Shown here: piece by piece, positions 1 through 6,941 of the stretch
Position numbering within the stretch: position 1 is the stretch's first letter
How the letters are laid out: the number at the start of each line of letters is the position of its first letter
Assembly (NCBI GenBank): GCA_024643825.1
Contig: JAHEME010000111.1
Span: 1 to 7,954 of the forward strand
DNA length: 7,954 nucleotides
Source: Chloroflexota bacterium
GTDB taxonomy: Bacteria; Chloroflexota; Anaerolineae; Aggregatilineales; UBA3940
Direction of reading: 5' to 3'
The notes under the pieces: generated by a model
Database searches by the model: none
What the model was told of the DNA's origin: nothing
The model's input: only the letters and a program-made list of their open reading frames with translations
Program-made: the position numbers and the translations under genes

Positions 1-644
1 ATCACCACTGGCATCCACAGGAGTTTCAGCGCAGCGCGTGCTTCGATCTGCGCGAGACCAATGAGAGCGATGACCATCAGCAGCCCGGCGAAGCTCAGAA
101 AGGTCAGGTTGGTTCCGATAGCCGGGATCAGGATTAGTACCGGGAGGAACGTCCCGATCAGGCTCCCCATTGTGGAGATCGCGTACATCCGTCCGGAGAC
201 ATGCCCTGCCTGGGCGGTATCGGTGATCGCCAGCCGGATAGCGAACGGGGAAACGGTCGCCAGCAACGTGACCGGGATGGCGAAGAGCAGCAGGACGACG
301 AGAAATGCGCCCACGATGATCGGCGCATTGATGTTCAGTACGGCGCGCGCCGCTGCCCCTAAAATCGGACGGGCGACAATCGGGATCAGGGCGGTGCTGA
401 ATGCGCCCCAGGCGAGGACTCGGTAAAAGGTCTCCGGCGTAGGGGACGAATCGGCGATGCGACCGCCCAGGAAGTAGCCAGCCGTCAGATAGAGCAGGAT
501 CAGGCCGATAATGGTGGCCCAGATGATATTACTGGTTCCGAACACCGTGCCCAACAGCCGCGAGGCGCTGAGTTCGACGCCGAGCGTCGTCATGCCAGCG
601 GTGAACACGGTGAGATACAGATAGCGCATAGATGGTTTGGTCAA
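1..644 (-). CDS. Polytopic membrane protein, N-terminal part (fused MFS/spermidine-synthase-type), truncated by window edge
   Basis: Translating the reverse complement gives about 214 residues with no stop, running off the left edge. The start is taken as TTG at 644, because a GGAGGAG ribosome site (654-660) is well placed for it. An in-frame ATG at 629 is too far from that site but remains an alternative. The visible part is very hydrophobic, with about six membrane segments. Its opening (residues 17-60) contains GMTTLGVELSASRLLG, then an aromatic/glycine-rich helix and YFLGGRIAD. This is the pattern of the membrane domain that precedes a spermidine-synthase-like (SpeE) domain in fused MFS/spermidine-synthase proteins. 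The enzymatic half, if present, lies outside the window, so catalytic activity cannot be judged. It is divergent from the GlyRS gene and is likely transcribed from its own promoter. The family call is from memory of the motif; a plain multi-pass transporter-like protein is the alternative. Confidence 0.72.
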   Translation of the reverse strand, partial: MTKPSMRYLYLTVFTAGMTTLGVELSASRLLGTVFGTSNIIWATIIGLILLYLTAGYFLGGRIADSSPTPETFYRVLAWGAFSTALIPIVARPILGAAARAVLNINAPIIVGAFLVVLLLFAIPVTLLATVSPFAIRLAITDTAQAGHVSGRMYAISTMGSLIGTFLPVLILIPAIGTNLTFLSFAGLLMVIALIGLAQIEARAALKLLWMPVV

Positions 645-674
645 TGGGTCGTTCTCCTCCAGAGTACGGAAGGG

Positions 675-680
675 ATTATA
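675..680 (-). promoter_or_regulatory. Putative -10 element of the membrane-protein gene
   Basis: Read on the minus strand, positions 680 to 675 give a perfect TATAAT. It lies about 30 bases upstream of the TTG start at 644, leaving a short leader that contains the ribosome site. No convincing -35 hexamer is seen at 16-18 bp spacing, so the promoter is supported mainly by its -10 and its position. Confidence 0.45.
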
Positions 681-741
681 GCCTACTGATGCGCAAAGCT
701 CATGAATAGCAGATAGACATCCTCGCAATCTCATCCTCGCG

Positions 742-750
742 TGTTACAAT
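742..750 (+). promoter_or_regulatory. Putative extended -10 promoter of the GlyRS gene
   Basis: TGT followed by TACAAT makes an extended -10 (TGn plus a 5/6 match to TATAAT), with no good -35 upstream. It leaves a leader of about 30 bases before the TTG start at 787. That leader is too short for a T-box riboswitch, so control by uncharged tRNA-Gly through a T-box can be excluded here. Confidence 0.5.
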
Positions 751-772
751 TTCGATGCCCTGATTTTACGAT

Positions 773-777
773 GGAGG
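773..777 (+). promoter_or_regulatory. Ribosome binding site selecting TTG 787
   Basis: GGAGG sits 9 bases before the TTG at 787. This spacing supports the TTG as the true start of the GlyRS gene, as does the good match of its first residues to the beginning of GlyQ alpha chains. Confidence 0.75.
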
Positions 778-786
778 ACACCCCTT

Positions 787-3700
787 TTGGAGCAACCCCT
801 TTCTTTTCAAGATGTAATTCTGCGTTTGCATCAATTCTGGTCGGATCAGAACTGTATCCTGTGGCAGCCCTATAACATTCAGGTGGGCGCAGGGACGATG
901 AACCCGGCCACGTTTCTGCGCGTGCTGGGGCCAGAACCCTGGAACGTCGCCTACGTCGAGCCATCGGTGCGCCCGGATGACGGGCGCTATGGCGAAAACC
1001 CGAATCGGATGCAGTACTTCTACCAGTACCAGGTGATCCTGAAGCCCGATCCGGGCAACCCGCAGGAACTGTACCTGCAAAGTCTGGAAGCGCTGGGCAT
1101 TGACCGCCTGCGGCATGACATCCGCTTTGTGGAGGATAACTGGGAATCGCCTGCGCTGGGCGCGTGGGGTCTGGGCTGGGAAGTCTGGCTGGATGGGCAG
1201 GAGATCACCCAGTTCACCTACTTTCAGCAAGCGGGCGGGCAAACACTGACCCCTGTTTCAGTGGAGATCACCTACGGGCTGGAGCGCATCCTGCTGGCCT
1301 TGCAAAGCAAGAACGCGGTATGGGACATCGACTGGGTGCAGGATGTGACCTACGGCGATGTGCTGCTGCAATCGGAGATTGAGCACTGCCGCTACTACTT
1401 CGAGGTGGCGGATGTCGAGTCGCTGATGGGCGTGTTCAACGTCTACGAGGCGGAAGCGCAGCGCGCGCTGGCACAGGAGCCGCCGCTGACGATGCCTGCA
1501 CATGATTACGTGCTCAAGTGCTCGCACCTGTTTAATGTACTGGATACACGCGGCGCAATCGGTGTGGTAGAACGGGCCGATTACTTCCGGCGGATGCAGC
1601 GATTGGCTGCCCAGGTTGCCCGCGCTTTCGCTGACCGACGCGGAGACATGGGCTATCCGACTCTGCCTGCTGGGTGGGAGGTCAACCCCGAAACGGGGAT
1701 CGTATCGGCTCCCGCCCCGACACCACCTGCCCTCGATGCGAGATCGTATCCTGCGAAACCTGCACCGTTTGTGCTGGAAATCGGCGTGGAGGAACTACCG
1801 CCGGGCGATCTTGATTCGGCGCTAGGGCAGTTATCGGAGATGTTCCCTGCGATGCTGGCAGATGCCCGCCTTGACTCTGAGTCGATGCGCGTGGGCGGAA
1901 CTCCCCGGCGGCTGGTGGTGACCGTCGAAGGCCTTGCGCCCACGCAGCGAGCAGAGACGATGGTGCATCGAGGGCCACCGACACGCGCCGCCTTCGATGC
2001 GGACGGCAAGCCCACCAAAGCCGCTGAGGGCTTTGCACGCGGGCAGGGCGTATCGGTAGATGCGCTGCAACGGCAGGAGATCGATGGTGGTGAATACGTG
2101 GTCGCCATTGTGGAAGACACGGGCCGCCCCACGCAGGAAGTTCTGGCGGAACGCCTGCCAGAGATGATCGGCGCGATCCGCTTTGATAAATCGATGCGCT
2201 GGAACTGGTCGGGGGTGGCCTTCTCGCGCCCGATCCGGTGGATGGTGGCGCTGTTCGGTGGGGGGGTGATCCCCTTCGAGTATGCACATGTCTATGCGGG
2301 GCGCACCACGCGCGGAACACGCCCGCAGGGCTCACCAGAGTTGGCGATCAAAGATGCGGCCTCGTATCACGACGTGATCGGCAAGCAGGGCATTGTGATC
2401 GACCCGGCAGAGCGCCGCGCCCTGATCGCCGAGCAGATCGACGCGATGGCAAAGTCAGTGCAGGGCAGTGTGGTGGAAGATGCCGATCTGCTGGATCAGG
2501 TCACGAACATGGTCGAACAGCCTACCGCGATCCTGGGCACATTCGATAGAGCAGACCTGGAACTGCCTACCCCGGTGCTGATCACGGTGATGAAGAAGCA
2601 TCAACGCTACTTCGCCGTAGCGACCGGAAAGGGTAAGCTGCTGCCATACTTCATTGCCGTGCGCAACGGCGATGATCAACATGTGGACAGCGTGATCGAA
2701 GGCAATGAACATGTAATCCGCGCCCGGTTTGCCGATGCGCGCTTCTTCTATAATGCCGATAGCAAGCAGCCGCTTGCAGCCTACACCGCTGCGTTGAACG
2801 GTCTTACGTTTCAAGAGAAGCTCGGTTCGTACTTTGATAAGGCCGTGCGCCTTGAGGGGTTGTCAGCGCGTCTCGGTGCGCCTTTGGGTTTGACCGACGC
2901 GGAGCAAGAAACCGCGATCCGCGCGGCGCGGCTTGCCAAGGCTGATCTCGCTACCCAGATGGTCGTGGAGATCACGTCGCTTCAGGGCGTGATGGGCAAG
3001 GAGTACGCGCTCAAATCAGGCGAACCGCAGGCAGTGGCGGATGCCATCGAGGAGCATTACTCCCCCCGATATTCCGGTGACGGGTTGCCTTCCACCCCGG
3101 CAGGGACGGTCATCGCGCTGGCAGATCGGTTGGACAGCCTGGTCGGGCTGTTCAGCGTCGGGATGGAGCCAACCGGGTCAGCAGACCCGTTCGGACTGCG
3201 CCGTGCCGCACAGGGCATCGTGCAGATTCTATTGGGAAAACAGATCGCACTCGATCTGCGGCAGGCGATCCAGTGGGCGGCGATGGGCTATACGCGGGAA
3301 CTCGGTGAACAGTTCATCAGCGAGGAAACAAAGGCCACCGTGCTTGAGTTCATCACCAGCCGCCTGCGGGTAACATTGAGGGAGAGCTTCCGGCATGATG
3401 TGGTGGAAGCCGTTCTTGCAGAAAGCGCAGCCGATCCGCGGCAGGCGCACATCAATGCCACCCAATTGAGCAAGTGGATCACGAAACCGGACTGGGCAGA
3501 GACGCTCGATGCCTACGCGCGCTGCAAACGCATCACACGGAGTCAGGAACAAACCTATCAGGTGAATGTCGATCTGTTCGAGGAGCCTGCTGAAAAGCGC
3601 CTGCACCTCGCGGTGCAGGTGGCGGCGCAATCGCTCACCGATAGGCGTGATATCAACACCATGCTGGTAGCGTTTGAGCCGCTGGTACCAGCGATCACCA

Positions 3701-3843
3701 CCTTCTTCGCGCCTGCGGTTGAGGGGGGTGTTCTGGTGATGCATCAGAACAAGAACATCCGCGAAAACCGCCTGGCGCTGCTCCAACGGATCGCCGGGTT
3801 AGCGGACGGAATCGCCGACTTCTCGCAGATGGAAGGGTTCTGA
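787..3843 (+). CDS. glyQS: Glycine--tRNA ligase, fused alpha-beta single chain
   Basis: This 1018-residue cytoplasmic enzyme attaches glycine to tRNA-Gly using ATP. Residues 1 to about 295 match the GlyQ alpha subunit, the class II catalytic core: VGAGTMNPATFLRVLGPEPW, then RYGENPNRMQYFYQYQ from Arg67, and later VEDNWESPALGAWGLGWEVW and ITYGLERI. A proline/alanine-rich linker follows (about 300-325). From FVLEIGVEELPP (328-339) the sequence matches the GlyS beta subunit, with MVEQPTAILGTF, VMKKHQRYF, QGVMGKEYAL and HYSPRYSGDGLP in order. A DALR-type anticodon-binding domain from about residue 910 ends in NIRENRLALLQRI. In most bacteria the two subunits are separate genes; the one-chain form is known in Chlamydiae and some other phyla. 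The reading frame is open across the junction and the linker reads as designed, so this is a true fusion rather than a sequencing frameshift. The gene stands alone, with its own promoter and terminator. Confidence 0.97.
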   Translation: MEQPLSFQDVILRLHQFWSDQNCILWQPYNIQVGAGTMNPATFLRVLGPEPWNVAYVEPSVRPDDGRYGENPNRMQYFYQYQVILKPDPGNPQELYLQSLEALGIDRLRHDIRFVEDNWESPALGAWGLGWEVWLDGQEITQFTYFQQAGGQTLTPVSVEITYGLERILLALQSKNAVWDIDWVQDVTYGDVLLQSEIEHCRYYFEVADVESLMGVFNVYEAEAQRALAQEPPLTMPAHDYVLKCSHLFNVLDTRGAIGVVERADYFRRMQRLAAQVARAFADRRGDMGYPTLPAGWEVNPETGIVSAPAPTPPALDARSYPAKPAPFVLEIGVEELPPGDLDSALGQLSEMFPAMLADARLDSESMRVGGTPRRLVVTVEGLAPTQRAETMVHRGPPTRAAFDADGKPTKAAEGFARGQGVSVDALQRQEIDGGEYVVAIVEDTGRPTQEVLAERLPEMIGAIRFDKSMRWNWSGVAFSRPIRWMVALFGGGVIPFEYAHVYAGRTTRGTRPQGSPELAIKDAASYHDVIGKQGIVIDPAERRALIAEQIDAMAKSVQGSVVEDADLLDQVTNMVEQPTAILGTFDRADLELPTPVLITVMKKHQRYFAVATGKGKLLPYFIAVRNGDDQHVDSVIEGNEHVIRARFADARFFYNADSKQPLAAYTAALNGLTFQEKLGSYFDKAVRLEGLSARLGAPLGLTDAEQETAIRAARLAKADLATQMVVEITSLQGVMGKEYALKSGEPQAVADAIEEHYSPRYSGDGLPSTPAGTVIALADRLDSLVGLFSVGMEPTGSADPFGLRRAAQGIVQILLGKQIALDLRQAIQWAAMGYTRELGEQFISEETKATVLEFITSRLRVTLRESFRHDVVEAVLAESAADPRQAHINATQLSKWITKPDWAETLDAYARCKRITRSQEQTYQVNVDLFEEPAEKRLHLAVQVAAQSLTDRRDINTMLVAFEPLVPAITTFFAPAVEGGVLVMHQNKNIRENRLALLQRIAGLADGIADFSQMEGF

Positions 3844-3862
3844 TCAATCCTTGCCCGTAAGC

Positions 3863-3905
3863 GACCCTGTGAATGCGACGAAACACAGGGTCATTTTCAT
3901 TTCTG
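3863..3905 (+). terminator. Intrinsic terminator after the GlyRS gene
   Basis: A perfect 9-bp stem, GACCCTGTG (3863-3871) with CACAGGGTC (3884-3892), encloses a 12-base loop and is followed by a T-rich tail (ATTTTCATTT). It begins 20 bases after the GlyRS stop codon, as expected for a Rho-independent terminator, and insulates the kinase transcription unit. Confidence 0.85.
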
Positions 3906-3927
3906 CGCCACAGAGTGATCCCCCTAA

Positions 3928-3955
3928 TTGCTACCTGTTGACTTCCTGCTACAAT
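3928..3955 (+). promoter_or_regulatory. Putative promoter of the kinase-deacylase unit
   Basis: TTGCTA (3928-3933), a 16-base spacer and TACAAT (3950-3955) form a sigma70-like promoter. The -10 is extended, with TG at 3947-3948, and so resembles the one before the GlyRS gene. Transcription would start near 3962, leaving about 45 bases before TTG 4007. A TTGACT at 3938 is only 6 bases from the -10 and cannot be its -35. Confidence 0.6.
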
Positions 3956-3994
3956 TCAGAAGGGTATGGGGCCCAACATTATTGCGATTGTCAT

Positions 3995-3999
3995 GGAGG
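3995..3999 (+). promoter_or_regulatory. Ribosome binding site selecting TTG 4007
   Basis: GGAGG lies 7 bases before an in-frame TTG at 4007. This decides the kinase start: upstream in-frame initiation codons, such as TTG 3851, would place translation before the terminator and promoter and have no comparable ribosome site. Confidence 0.75.
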
Positions 4000-4006
4000 C
4001 AGGCTG

Positions 4007-6088
4007 TTGGCTGATTGGGTTGGACAGATAGTATCCAAGGTGGAAATTCAGCGGCTGCTGGGACGTGGGGGCATGGCGGATGTGTATCTGGGCCTTCATA
4101 CGACCCTCAACCGACCCGTAGCAGTCAAAATATTGCATGCTCATCTGATGGAGAATGCCAGCCTGCTGAGTCGCTTCCGCAGCGAAGCCCAGTCGGTGGC
4201 TACGATGCGGCATCCCAACATCGTGCAGGTACTCGACTTCGACATTGTGGACGACCGCCCCTACATCGTGATGGAACTCCTCGAAGGGATCACGCTGCGC
4301 GATTACCTGCAACAGCACCGCGACAACGAGACACGGATTGCTCCTGCTGCCATCATGCACATCGTTGCATCGCTGGCTCGTGCCCTCGATTATGCGCATG
4401 AACGCGGAATCATTCACCGCGATATCAAGCCCGCCAACATTATGCTGCGCCATGAAGGGGATGAACTCAGTTCCGAAGGACTCTGGCCCTCGCGGGTAGA
4501 TGTCGTTCTCACGGATTTCGGGATTGCCCGTATCGCAGATTCGGCTGCGAATACCGCATCAGGGACGATTGTCGGCACACCCGCGTACATGAGTCCAGAG
4601 CAGGTGCGGTCTGAACTGGTGGATGCACGCTCTGACATCTATTCGCTGGGGATCGTCCTCTACGAAATGCTTTCTGGCGAACTCCCCTTTGATGGCGACA
4701 GCCAGGCATCCCTGCTGATCAAACAGATTTCAGAGATACCCGCGCCTATTCAGGGAGCCTCCCCTGAAGTGCAGCGAATTCTGGATCGGGTGCTTTCCAA
4801 GACACCGGATCAACGGTATGACCGCGCCAGCGATCTTGCAACGGAACTGCAAGCAGCCATCGCGGAGGGGGATGCTATTCAACCGAATGCGCGTCCGGCA
4901 CGCGAGACAGCGCGCCGAAGATCTGCTGCGGAGAGCGTGCTCCTGACACGAGATCTCAAACTGGACGGCGACTCTGGAACACAGATGGGGACCGAACTCC
5001 CTCATCAGACGGTTCAGACAGCTACCACGGGTACCAGCCCGGCGATCTGGATTGTAGGTATCATCGGAGGGTTGGCTCTGATTGCCAGCCTTGCGGCGCT
5101 GTTTGGGCACCAAATCACAGACTCTGCGCCATCGCCTGCTGCGCCATCGCCTGCTGCGCCATCGCCTACTTCTCTACCGCCTACTGCGACAGGCCAGACC
5201 CCGGTCGCGGGCTTATTAGATCCCGCATCCACTGATTCGGTTGGCATGGTGCTGATTCACGACGATGTGGTCACGGTAAACCTGACGGGTGTGGATGCGC
5301 CTCCTGAGGGGATGCGCTATGAAGCATGGCTCACAGAGAGCGGCTCTGGCCTATTCTCGTTAGGCCCTGTGATCGTGAAGGATGGGCAAATCACCCTGGA
5401 AACTACCGACAGCGACGGGCGGAATCTGCTGGCAGCGTATGACGGGTTCGCCCTGAGTCTCGAACCTGACCCCGACGATGATCCGGCAGTCTCCGGGGAT
5501 ATCGCCTATGCAGGGTATCTGACCCCGGAGCAGGTCAGCCACCTTAGGCTCCTATTTGATGTCAATCGGGATGTCTCTTTTCGAGACATGCTGATCAATG
5601 GTTTGACTCAGCAATCGCTCGTATACGATTCTCACATTGAGAATACAATCAACGCGATCAACGCAAACAATCTCGCTGCTGCAAAATCGCATGCCGAGCA
5701 CGTCATTAACATTCTGGTAGGGAGGGAAAGCCCGGAGTATCTGGATTATGATGGCAATGGTCGCACCGAAAATCCGGGCGATGGCGGGGGGTTGAGCAGT
5801 TATTTGCAGGTCATGCGGGATGCCCTAATAGCCACCGCTTCCATAGACGAAACCCAGAGCAGTGATCTGCACAATAGAGCCGATAATGTCGAGTCCTTCC
5901 TGCTCACAGGGGAAGATATGAAGAACGACGCATTGAGCATCACGGCAGCAGACGCGATTGAGGAAATCGTCCCACTGCGGGAAGACCTCTGGACATTGAA
6001 GCTCCAGCGAGTTGTCACAGAGTTGGCGGATCAAGTGCAGGATGACGATTTGTCGGTCGGGATCGAGATATTCCCTACCGCGAAATAA
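4007..6088 (+). CDS. Membrane-anchored Hanks-type Ser/Thr protein kinase with large extracytoplasmic domain
   Basis: About 693 residues from TTG 4007, chosen from its GGAGG site and the promoter position. Residues 1 to about 285 form a complete bacterial Ser/Thr kinase domain: glycine loop GRGGMADVY (19-27), Lys41 in AVK, Glu60 of helix C, HRDIKPAN (137-144), DFG (170-172), an activation loop with Thr183, Ser185 and Thr187 as possible autophosphorylation sites, SPE (196-198) and DIYSLG. All catalytic residues are present, so an active kinase is expected. A linker leads to one membrane helix (about 347-367), then a Pro/Ala/Ser-rich stalk. The outer part has a beta-rich stretch (about 410-505) with YEAWL and an acidic ALSLEPDPDDD segment, which recalls the C-terminal domain of RskA-type anti-sigma factors (weak, by eye). 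After it comes a helical region with HAEH (562-565) and DYDGNGRTENPGD (580-592), which looks like a calcium-binding loop. No PASTA repeats are seen. The ligand and substrates are unknown. It is probably cotranscribed with the deacylase gene downstream. Confidence 0.93.
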   Translation: MADWVGQIVSKVEIQRLLGRGGMADVYLGLHTTLNRPVAVKILHAHLMENASLLSRFRSEAQSVATMRHPNIVQVLDFDIVDDRPYIVMELLEGITLRDYLQQHRDNETRIAPAAIMHIVASLARALDYAHERGIIHRDIKPANIMLRHEGDELSSEGLWPSRVDVVLTDFGIARIADSAANTASGTIVGTPAYMSPEQVRSELVDARSDIYSLGIVLYEMLSGELPFDGDSQASLLIKQISEIPAPIQGASPEVQRILDRVLSKTPDQRYDRASDLATELQAAIAEGDAIQPNARPARETARRRSAAESVLLTRDLKLDGDSGTQMGTELPHQTVQTATTGTSPAIWIVGIIGGLALIASLAALFGHQITDSAPSPAAPSPAAPSPTSLPPTATGQTPVAGLLDPASTDSVGMVLIHDDVVTVNLTGVDAPPEGMRYEAWLTESGSGLFSLGPVIVKDGQITLETTDSDGRNLLAAYDGFALSLEPDPDDDPAVSGDIAYAGYLTPEQVSHLRLLFDVNRDVSFRDMLINGLTQQSLVYDSHIENTINAINANNLAAAKSHAEHVINILVGRESPEYLDYDGNGRTENPGDGGGLSSYLQVMRDALIATASIDETQSSDLHNRADNVESFLLTGEDMKNDALSITAADAIEEIVPLREDLWTLKLQRVVTELADQVQDDDLSVGIEIFPTAK
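5126..5185 (+). repeat. 15-bp tandem repeat coding for the kinase stalk
   Basis: Three 15-bp units (5126-5140, 5141-5155, 5156-5170; unit GCGCCATCGCCTGCT, with the third differing by one base) and a degenerate fourth unit encode APSPA-type repeats. They lie just outside the membrane helix of the kinase. Being a multiple of three, gain or loss of units would keep the frame and only change the length of the stalk. Confidence 0.85.
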
Positions 6089-6114
6089 CGCGCACTCATC
6101 CCAACAGACTCCCT

Positions 6115-6615
6115 ATGGCAAAGAGCGAGAAAACCCAGGCAATGCGTGTACTGGAAGGTCTGGGGATTCCATATGAGGTCATCGAGTTCCCCGAAGACAT
6201 CCACGATGCAACGGAAGTGGCGATCTATGCCCATGTGCTTCCCGACCATGTATACAAAACGCTGGTCGTGGAATCCGCCGACGTGGGCCGCAAACCGATG
6301 TTGTTCATGATCGCATCCAATAACCAGCTTGACCTGAAAAAAGTTGCAAAAGCGGTCGGGATCAAGAAGGCACACATGGCGCGTCATGCCGATGCCGAAC
6401 GCATGACCGGTTTGAAAGTCGGAGGCATCTCGGCCTTATCGCTGCTGAACAGGGGATTCGACATCTACATCGACGAGTGGATCGAGGTACTGGATTTTGT
6501 GCTGGTGAGTGCGGGGCAGCGCGGGATCAACCTGCGGATGGCTGCCGAAGACCTGCTGCGTGCGACCTCCGCGCAGATTGTGGATGTCAGTGTGGAGGTC
6601 GCTGCGCCTTCCTAA
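6115..6615 (+). CDS. ybaK: YbaK/EbsC-family aminoacyl-tRNA deacylase (Cys-tRNA(Pro) deacylase-like)
   Basis: This 166-residue single-domain cytoplasmic protein has the usual length for YbaK. The family hydrolyses mischarged tRNA, typically Cys-tRNA(Pro), in trans. Visible family landmarks are HVYKTLVV, whose Lys48 corresponds to the catalytic lysine of YbaK; QLDLKKVAKAVG (71-82); KKAHMA; and TGLKVGGIS (98-106), followed by the SAGQRG strand near the C terminus. Which misacylated tRNA it clears cannot be told from sequence alone. It starts 26 bases after the kinase stop with no separate promoter seen, so it is probably the second gene of that transcript. There is no clear Shine-Dalgarno sequence before ATG 6115, which suggests weak initiation or coupling to kinase translation. 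No terminator is obvious after it. Confidence 0.9.
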   Translation: MAKSEKTQAMRVLEGLGIPYEVIEFPEDIHDATEVAIYAHVLPDHVYKTLVVESADVGRKPMLFMIASNNQLDLKKVAKAVGIKKAHMARHADAERMTGLKVGGISALSLLNRGFDIYIDEWIEVLDFVLVSAGQRGINLRMAAEDLLRATSAQIVDVSVEVAAPS

Positions 6616-6941
6616 AACATCAACGCAAGTTCTCTTGATATTGAATTGGCACAGCCAACACGACCAGCCACCTGCTTTGGTCGGGGATGGTTGGGCAGGG
6701 CATCGCGAAGCCTTGATGGAATCCTACCCCCATGTCCCCAGTCTACACATCACGAATGTCCGCAACCATCACTGCGTGAGAGTAGAGTCCTTCAAGAAAC
6801 CCATAATAACAGGGGCTTGCTTCGCTGTTTTCTCAACGGACTGACCGTCATCACAAAGTTTGGTAAGCAATTCGTTCAGCAGCCGATGATATCATTAGCA
6901 AAACAAGCTGGAATGAACGTCAGGCTGGATTCAGGGTTGAG
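6616..6941. other. 326-base stretch without a convincing gene
   Basis: Open frames here (for example 6646-6957, which overlaps the regulator start) have no ribosome site, recognisable motif or protein-like composition, and are not called. No strong promoter for the regulator at 6942 is seen. A perfect 10-bp palindrome, ATGATATCAT (6886-6895), lies about 50 bases before that start and could be an operator. An imperfect inverted repeat occurs at 6786-6842. The GC content is clearly lower than in the GlyRS gene. Confidence 0.6.
6786..6842. repeat. Imperfect inverted repeat of unknown role
   Basis: AGTCCTTCAAGAAA (6786-6799) and TTTCTCAACGGACT (6829-6842) are complementary at 11 of 14 positions. 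Inside them AACAG (6808-6812) pairs with CTGTT (6825-6829), so the RNA could fold into a long interrupted stem. There is no proper U-tract, so it is a poor terminator. It may be a decayed small mobile element or chance. Confidence 0.3.

Noticed and set aside
61..426. 121-codon plus-strand open frame
   Set aside because: It lies antisense to the membrane-protein gene, whose reverse-strand translation has clear membrane helices and family motifs; the plus-strand product has no recognisable feature.
645..786. T-box or other riboswitch upstream of the GlyRS gene
   Set aside because: The leader from the likely promoter is about 30 bases, and no T-box sequence or antiterminator is present.
1653..2335. 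Long minus-strand open frames inside the GlyRS gene
   Set aside because: They are shadows of a GC-rich coding sequence; their products are arginine/proline-rich and resemble no family.
3938..3955. TTGACT as the -35 of the kinase promoter
   Set aside because: It is only 6 bases from the -10; TTGCTA at 3928 has proper spacing instead.
6661..6683. CGACCA/TGGTCG 6-bp inverted repeat after the deacylase gene, as a terminator
   Set aside because: Short stem, 11-base loop and no T-run; it does not meet terminator criteria.
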